A stretch of DNA of 26,633 bases from Brevibacillus sp. (lineage in GTDB: Bacteria > Bacillota > Bacilli > Brevibacillales > Brevibacillaceae): assembly GCA_029240815.1 (NCBI GenBank), contig JARDZO010000046.1, positions 1-26,633 of the forward strand, in the 5' to 3' direction. The first letter of the stretch is position 1. The number at the start of each line of letters is the position of its first letter. A model generated the notes under the pieces. It worked only from the letters and a program-made list of their open reading frames with translations. It had not been told where the DNA came from and searched no databases. Below are positions 22,272 to 26,633 of this stretch, in pieces. The position numbers were made by a program, and so were the translations under genes.

Positions 22272-22649
22272 TCACTTCTTGTTTTTTTCAGATTTTAAAA
22301 TGCCTGGAATCGCGTTTTCATCACGAACAAACCCTTGTTGTTCGAACCGATGTGAAATCATGGAAGCCACTGGCTCTCCATTTAGAAAATGCTCCTCAAC
22401 CAGTCTCGACGCATCTTCAGGCTTCACGTTCTGGTACCAGATTCCCTCTGGATAAACGATCATGACACATGCATCTTCACAGCGACCATTACACCGTGTT
22501 CTCGTGGTGTGAACTCGATCATCCAAACCAGCCTCTGTAATCGCATTCCGGATCGCCACCGTCACTTCTTCTCCACCATTTCGATTGCAACTCCCACCAT
22601 TACACAGCAGGACATGATGCTTGGTTTGAGTCAAATCCCAAGTTGCCAT
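22272..22649 (-). CDS. (2Fe-2S) ferredoxin, thioredoxin-like fold
   Basis: This 125-residue protein carries four cysteines in the pattern of thioredoxin-fold [2Fe-2S] ferredoxins: Cys16 and Cys21 in LLCNGGSCNRNG, and Cys53 and Cys57 in TRCNGRCEDAC, with an extra Cys61. The tail MIVYPEGIWYQNVKPEDASRLVEEHFLNGEPV is the usual closing segment of the family. It is an electron carrier whose partner is unknown; related genes are often found alone or with cobalamin or iron genes. The ATG has AAAGGAGG 9 bases upstream. It is divergent from xerS and has its own terminator. Confidence 0.88.
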   Translation of the reverse strand: MATWDLTQTKHHVLLCNGGSCNRNGGEEVTVAIRNAITEAGLDDRVHTTRTRCNGRCEDACVMIVYPEGIWYQNVKPEDASRLVEEHFLNGEPVASMISHRFEQQGFVRDENAIPGILKSEKNKK

Positions 22650-22751
22650 ATAATCTTTCCTCCTTTAACTCAACAAAACGTAATTATTACGATTTATGTA
22701 CATACTTACTATAACTTGCCGGGAAAGCGTTGTCCATAGCGCAATTAACAA

Positions 22752-22789
22752 TTCCCAGACGGTTTTCTTTCTGCTAGAATATATGTTCG
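22752..22789 (+). promoter_or_regulatory. xerS promoter region with LexA-like and dif-like sequence
   Basis: A possible -35 TTCCCA (22752-22757) and a -10 TAGAAT (22775-22780) are 17 bases apart. The 14-mer AGAATATATGTTCG (22776-22789) matches the Bacillus LexA box CGAACNNNNGTTCG at 8 of 10 defined positions. The overlapping CTAGAATATATGTT resembles, at 13 of 14 positions, the start and centre of the B. subtilis dif site as I recall it. Only one of these readings may be real. Confidence 0.4.
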
Positions 22790-22819
22790 TATACACTTCA
22801 CTTGATTGGTGGTGCCAGC

Positions 22820-23932
22820 ATGTCCGTGACCAAGCAGCGCGACGCTCTGCAGCTTTTGCAATCCATCGGTGCCTATCCATGGTACGTAGAAAAATTCATC
22901 GAGCATAAAAAGACGAAAAAAAATTCGCCGTCTACGCTGCTCGGCTACTTGCGTGATTTCTCCTTTTTCTTTCGCTGGATGATGACCGAAGGATTGACAA
23001 TCACAACCGATATGCGAGAAATCCCTTTGTCAGATCTGAACGAGTTAAAGAAGGAAACCGTGGAAAGCTACATCCTTTACCTACAAGAGTCCCATCTCTA
23101 CGAGCGTGCTGCCTTATTGACCAATCCAACCAAAAGCTCTCGAAAAGAATACAGCGACCGGACGATCAGCCGTAAAATCTCCAGCCTCAAGTCGTTGTTT
23201 CATTATTTAGCTGCTCTTGCTGAAGACGAAAATGGCGAATCGTATCTGACACGCAATGTGCTCGCCAAAATAGAAGTGGAAACGACGGAGATGACGCCAC
23301 TTGCCCGCGCTCATGCGATAAGGGCTAAAATCCTGATCGATGATGAAATTTACCAGTTCGTCGATTTCGTCTATAACGGGTACCTCTCCCACTGTCACAC
23401 GACCAAAAAGCAACAGTACCATATGCAAAACCGGGACCGAGATACTGCTATCGTCGCCATGATTTTATCCGGTGGCTTTCGTGTTTCCGAGATCGTCAGT
23501 CTAAATTTATCCGACATCGTATTGGAAAAGAACCAGTTGAAGATGATCCGTAAAGGCAGAAAAGAAGACGCACCCTTTTTCAGTGACTGGGGGAAGGAGT
23601 ATCTCGGACGCTACTTGCTGATGCGTGACAAGTACCACCCCTCTTCGCAGGAGGATGCCGTCTTTCTCGCGGTCTCCTCTGCCAATCCCCACGGGCACAG
23701 GATCGAGGTCCGCTCGGTACAGAAGCTGGTCAAAAAATACGCTAAAGCCTTTGGGATACCTGACCTGTCCGTGCATAAGCTACGGCATAGCTTTGCCACC
23801 CAGTTTTTGCGATTGAATCCGGACCCGCATCAATTGCAAGCACAGCTCGGACACTCCAAGATCGAGACGACCATGCAGTATGCCCATGTCTTGGAAGATG
23901 CCTTGAGCAAGGCCGTCAATCGAACTACATAA
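22820..23932 (+). CDS. xerS: Tyrosine recombinase XerS
   Basis: This 370-residue site-specific recombinase resembles XerS, the single-recombinase type that resolves chromosome dimers in streptococci and also occurs in Bacillales. It has the N-terminal SAM-like domain PWYVEKFIEHK...LLGYLRDFSFFFRWMMTEGL (20-59). The complete catalytic set is visible: Arg221 in SGGFRVSEI, Lys245 in RKGRKED, His319 and Arg322 in HKLRHSFAT, His345 in LGHSKIETT, and nucleophile Tyr354 in MQYAHV. The start is ATG 22820, seven bases behind GGTGG; a TTG at 22802 extends the frame without a ribosome site. It is transcribed alone, divergent from the ferredoxin gene. Confidence 0.93.
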   Translation: MSVTKQRDALQLLQSIGAYPWYVEKFIEHKKTKKNSPSTLLGYLRDFSFFFRWMMTEGLTITTDMREIPLSDLNELKKETVESYILYLQESHLYERAALLTNPTKSSRKEYSDRTISRKISSLKSLFHYLAALAEDENGESYLTRNVLAKIEVETTEMTPLARAHAIRAKILIDDEIYQFVDFVYNGYLSHCHTTKKQQYHMQNRDRDTAIVAMILSGGFRVSEIVSLNLSDIVLEKNQLKMIRKGRKEDAPFFSDWGKEYLGRYLLMRDKYHPSSQEDAVFLAVSSANPHGHRIEVRSVQKLVKKYAKAFGIPDLSVHKLRHSFATQFLRLNPDPHQLQAQLGHSKIETTMQYAHVLEDALSKAVNRTT

Positions 23933-23946
23933 CACCGAACCATTCG

Positions 23947-23971
23947 ACTACTCAGACCACTGGGTAGTTTT
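23947..23971 (+). terminator. Terminator of xerS
   Basis: An 8-bp stem ACTACTCA/TGGGTAGT with a 6-base loop, followed by TTTT. Confidence 0.7.
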
Positions 23972-24015
23972 CATTTAGCGCATATGCTCGTGCCCATTCT
24001 TCCTTCTTTCGCGAA

Positions 24016-24054
24016 ACTAAGAAAACTTCCCTGCCTGCTGACAGAGAAGTTTTC
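24016..24054 (-). terminator. Terminator of the peptidoglycan glycosyltransferase gene
   Basis: On the minus strand GAAAACTTCTCTG/CAGGGAAGTTTTC forms a 13-bp stem (one wobble) followed by TTAGTTT, six bases after the stop codon. Confidence 0.75.
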
Positions 24055-24059
24055 GTGAA

Positions 24060-24878
24060 TTACGACGCGGGTGTCTCTGATCGCTCTGTTGCCACCGTGT
24101 CCGTCTGTGCTTGCCGCTTTTGCGCTTTCGTAATCACTCCCAGCTCCACCATACGCCCGAGGACTACAGCTTGACGCTGCTTGGCTTTTTGCCAATCATA
24201 CAAGGGTGAATAGGTTTCCGGTGCCTTGGGGAGGGAGGCAAGGATGGCAGCTTCTCCCAACGTGATGGCTGTAGAGCCTGTCCTGTGCATTTCTTTTCCA
24301 AAATACAGCTGTGATGCCGATCCGATCCCATTGCGTCCATGGCCAAAGTAAATGACATTCAGGTACATCTCCAGCAATTCTTTTTTGCTATAGCGCTGTT
24401 CCAGCTGATAGGCGATCGCGATTTCTTTTGCTTTTCGCATAATCGTCTTGTCCTGAGTCAGAAAAAGGTTACGCGCGAGCTGCATCGTAATGGTGCTGCC
24501 CCCTTGTACGTAGGAGCCTGCTTGAATATCTGCCCAAACGGCCCTGGCTAGCGCGACGAAATCCACTCCATGATGCTTCCAGAACCTGTGATCTTCAATC
24601 GAAACAAAGGATTGCCACACGTAGTCTGGCATCTCATCGAGTTTCACGTAAGAGCCTGTTGCCAATTGCTCGACATGGTCCAACTTGTTCTGATCGATCC
24701 ACAAATTCCCTGCCCACGTCACCAGGACCGGTGTCGAGAGAGCTGCGACGAGCATCAAGATGACGATAGACAGGAACTGTCTTTTCCAAGTTCGTTTTGC
24801 TTTTTTCGATATATCAGCAGACTTGATGTCAATGAGAGGTTCGGCTTTCCGAACAGCCGACGCTGAAATGTGATTCAT
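24060..24878 (-). CDS. Monofunctional peptidoglycan glycosyltransferase (GT51)
   Basis: This 272-residue membrane-anchored enzyme polymerises lipid II into glycan strands. A cytoplasmic stretch of about 33 basic residues is followed by one membrane helix (about 34-56). The GT51 motifs are in order: SIEDHRFWKHHGVD (catalytic Glu95), GGSTITMQLARNLFL (126-140), KAKEIAIAYQLE (149-160, second Glu at 152), YLNVIYFGHGRNGIGSA and LGEAAILASLPKAPETYSP. No transpeptidase domain follows, so it is the MtgA/SgtB-like form and not a class A PBP. The C-terminal tail is polar. The ATG start has GGGGG 8 bases upstream. Confidence 0.94.
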   Translation of the reverse strand: MNHISASAVRKAEPLIDIKSADISKKAKRTWKRQFLSIVILMLVAALSTPVLVTWAGNLWIDQNKLDHVEQLATGSYVKLDEMPDYVWQSFVSIEDHRFWKHHGVDFVALARAVWADIQAGSYVQGGSTITMQLARNLFLTQDKTIMRKAKEIAIAYQLEQRYSKKELLEMYLNVIYFGHGRNGIGSASQLYFGKEMHRTGSTAITLGEAAILASLPKAPETYSPLYDWQKAKQRQAVVLGRMVELGVITKAQKRQAQTDTVATERSETPAS

Positions 24879-24983
24879 GATGCATTCCCCCTACCTTACT
24901 TCTGACTCTCATTGTAGGGGAAATACAGGCATGCTCCCATCGAATCCACTTACTGCAACCTTACATTTCCGTAAGGCTGTTGA

Positions 24984-26564
24984 TCAAGATCGCAGCTGCT
25001 CTTTTTCCGCTTGACGCAGTTCGATTCTTCTGATTTTACCAGACGTGGTTTTAGGCAATTCTTCGACGAATTCTATTTTTCGCGGGTATTTGTAAGGAGC
25101 CGTCAACGTCTTCACATGTTCCTGCAGCTCTGCTATCAGCTCGTCTGACGGTGTGTTTCCTTTTTTCAGGATCACAAATGCTTTGACGACATTTCCCCGC
25201 TCTGGATCAGGACTGGCTACGGCAGCGCACTCAGCCACAGCAGGATGCTTCACTAGTGCATCCTCTACCTCGAATGGTCCAATCGTGTAGCCACCTGAGA
25301 TAATGATGTCATCCGATCGTCCTTCAAACCAGATGTAACCGTCTTCATCCATGCGTCCTTGATCCCCTGTGACGAACCAGTCGCCCCGGTATGCTTTTGC
25401 CGTGCGTTCTGGATCATCCAGGTACCCTTTGAACAACGCTATCATATTCCGGTCAATGGCAATGTCGCCTACTTTACCGGTTGGCAGCTCCATGCCCTCT
25501 TCATCCACGATCGCGGTGCGCACCACTGGAGACGGACGTCCCATCGAACCTGGCTTTGGCTCCATCCCCACGAAAGTCCCAACGAGCAATGTGCTTTCCG
25601 TTTGTCCATAGCCGTCACGTACGGTCAGATCGAATACACGACGGAAAGTGTCGATGACTTCCCGATTGAGTGGTTCTCCAGCCGAACAAGCAGAGCGCAG
25701 AGCCTGTAGCTTGTATTGATCCAAATCGGATATTTTGGCCATCAGCCTGTACTCTGTCGGAGTTGCGCATAGGACAGAGACAGGATACTTTTGCAAAATA
25801 TTCAAATAAGTCTCGGCTCCAAATCTCCCTTTGTAGACAAACGCAGTTGCCCCCATTCCCAGCGTAGAGACAAACGGACTCCATATCCATTTCGCCCATC
25901 CTGGTCCTGCTGTAGCCCAAACGGTGTCACCCTCATTCACATCCAGCCATTGTGCCGCTGCAACAGCCATGTGAGCAACCGGCCATCCGTGCACGTGCAT
26001 AACGCCTTTTGGACCACCAGTTGTACCGGAAGTGTACGACAAGAAGGCAAGTTCATCAGAGCGTGTTTGGGCGCAAGAGAATTCCTCATCCTGATCTTGC
26101 AGCAAATGCGCCAAGCTGATCCAACCATCCTTGCTGTCACCAATCGTAACGTAATGTTTGAGGGTCTCACATTGTCCACGCGTCGGCTCCACCTCTTCCA
26201 AGATTCCATCAAAAGCGATAACGGCCTTGGCTTTCGCATGGTTGACGCGGTATTCGATATCTTTATACCGGAGCATCTCTGATCCAGGCATGATGACGGC
26301 TCCGACTTTCAACAGACCGAGGTATAGCCCATACGCTGTGGTTCCCCTAGGGACCAAGACCAATACCTTGTCTCCCTGTTCGATCCCGATGGAGCTCAGC
26401 CCATTTGCGATGCGATTGGAGTAACGGCGCAGCTCCTCATAGGTCAGGATCTGCTCATTTCCTTGTTCATCCAGTTCCCAAACGGCTCGTTTGCCAGGGT
26501 CTTTGATAGCCCATTCATCTACCTGTGCAGCAAAATTGTAAATCTCTGGTATGTTCAATTCCAC
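24984..26564 (-). CDS. Medium-chain type acyl-CoA synthetase (MACS/acetyl-CoA synthetase-like)
   Basis: This 526-residue ANL-family ligase has the P-loop SYTSGTTGGPKG (about 176-187), the adenine motif DGYGQTES, VTGDQGRMDEDGYIWFEGRSDDIIISGGYTIGPFEVE and the C-terminal catalytic lysine in TTSGKIRR. The block ATAGPGWAKWIWSPF is typical of medium-chain acyl-CoA synthetases, the group that includes Bacillus YtcI, and differs from the FadD-like ligase at 1667-3238. It activates short to medium or branched acids. I chose GTG 26562-26564, eight bases behind GGAGG; a GTG nine bases upstream lies inside that site. It stands alone, more than 15 kb from the catabolic operon. The 60 bases upstream contain only weak promoter-like sequence. 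Confidence 0.92.
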   Translation of the reverse strand: MELNIPEIYNFAAQVDEWAIKDPGKRAVWELDEQGNEQILTYEELRRYSNRIANGLSSIGIEQGDKVLVLVPRGTTAYGLYLGLLKVGAVIMPGSEMLRYKDIEYRVNHAKAKAVIAFDGILEEVEPTRGQCETLKHYVTIGDSKDGWISLAHLLQDQDEEFSCAQTRSDELAFLSYTSGTTGGPKGVMHVHGWPVAHMAVAAAQWLDVNEGDTVWATAGPGWAKWIWSPFVSTLGMGATAFVYKGRFGAETYLNILQKYPVSVLCATPTEYRLMAKISDLDQYKLQALRSACSAGEPLNREVIDTFRRVFDLTVRDGYGQTESTLLVGTFVGMEPKPGSMGRPSPVVRTAIVDEEGMELPTGKVGDIAIDRNMIALFKGYLDDPERTAKAYRGDWFVTGDQGRMDEDGYIWFEGRSDDIIISGGYTIGPFEVEDALVKHPAVAECAAVASPDPERGNVVKAFVILKKGNTPSDELIAELQEHVKTLTAPYKYPRKIEFVEELPKTTSGKIRRIELRQAEKEQLRS

Positions 26565-26633
26565 ACGACACACCTCCGCTTTTTTTAGATATACAGAATT
26601 ATCAGTTCGACATTTTTGCCATTTTTCCTCTTT

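Noticed and set aside
24959..24976. Hairpin CCTTAC/GTAAGG downstream of the second acyl-CoA synthetase gene
   Set aside because: It has only a 6-bp core and no T run after it, so I do not call it a terminator.
1..26633. Looked for CRISPR arrays, insertion sequences, tRNA/rRNA genes and prophage genes
   Set aside because: No array with regular spacers, no transposase, no RNA gene core and no phage structural gene was seen. The only tandem repeat is the four-copy array at 11450-11517, which has no spacer-length unique sequence between copies.

Overview
The window looks like chromosome from a Bacillales bacterium, most likely Brevibacillus or a close relative. The evidence is a bacillithiol-type YpdA reductase, an S-layer-homology (SLH) glycoside hydrolase, XerS, a YjbC-like acetyltransferase, strong Shine-Dalgarno sequences (GGAGG), frequent TTG/GTG starts and roughly balanced base composition. 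The genus is an inference; no rRNA gene is present. I see no tRNA, CRISPR array, prophage or insertion sequence.

Left edge (1-1666, minus strand): the start of eutB (ethanolamine ammonia-lyase large subunit) is preceded by a terminator and by a gene for an EutV-like receiver that lacks the usual RNA-binding ANTAR domain. A 530-base non-coding, repeat-containing stretch lies upstream of that gene.

Centre-left (1667-10865, minus strand): an eight-gene acyl-CoA catabolic operon reads, in transcription order, thiolase, AMACR/CaiB-like racemase or CoA-transferase, crotonase-fold isomerase/hydratase, acyl-CoA dehydrogenase, SDR dehydrogenase, two small hot-dog (MaoC) subunits and acyl-CoA ligase. 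It starts at a near-perfect sigma-54 (-24/-12) promoter and ends at a rho-independent terminator. Directly upstream, and separated by its own terminator, is the presumed activator: an AAA+ sigma-54 enhancer-binding protein with an N-terminal CBS pair. Active-site residues point to an alpha-methyl-branched or otherwise bulky acyl-CoA substrate.

Middle (10960-14595): an Rrf2 repressor gene and a divergent BAAT/ACOT-type acyl-CoA thioesterase gene share an intergenic region holding four 17-bp tandem repeats. A TipA/Mta-like MerR regulator with a classic 19-bp-spacer promoter, a VOC-family gene remnant and a GlpM-like membrane protein follow.

Right half (14687-26564): a HIT hydrolase, YpdA bacillithiol-disulfide reductase, SLH-GH18 cell-wall hydrolase, a possible broken small gene, GNAT acetyltransferase, AraC regulator, the threonine-to-glycine pair kbl-tdh (overlapping ATGA), a [2Fe-2S] ferredoxin, the tyrosine recombinase XerS with a dif/SOS-like sequence in its promoter, a monofunctional peptidoglycan glycosyltransferase and a second (medium-chain type) acyl-CoA synthetase. 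Most of these units are separated by clear hairpin-plus-T-run terminators, so they are probably transcribed independently.
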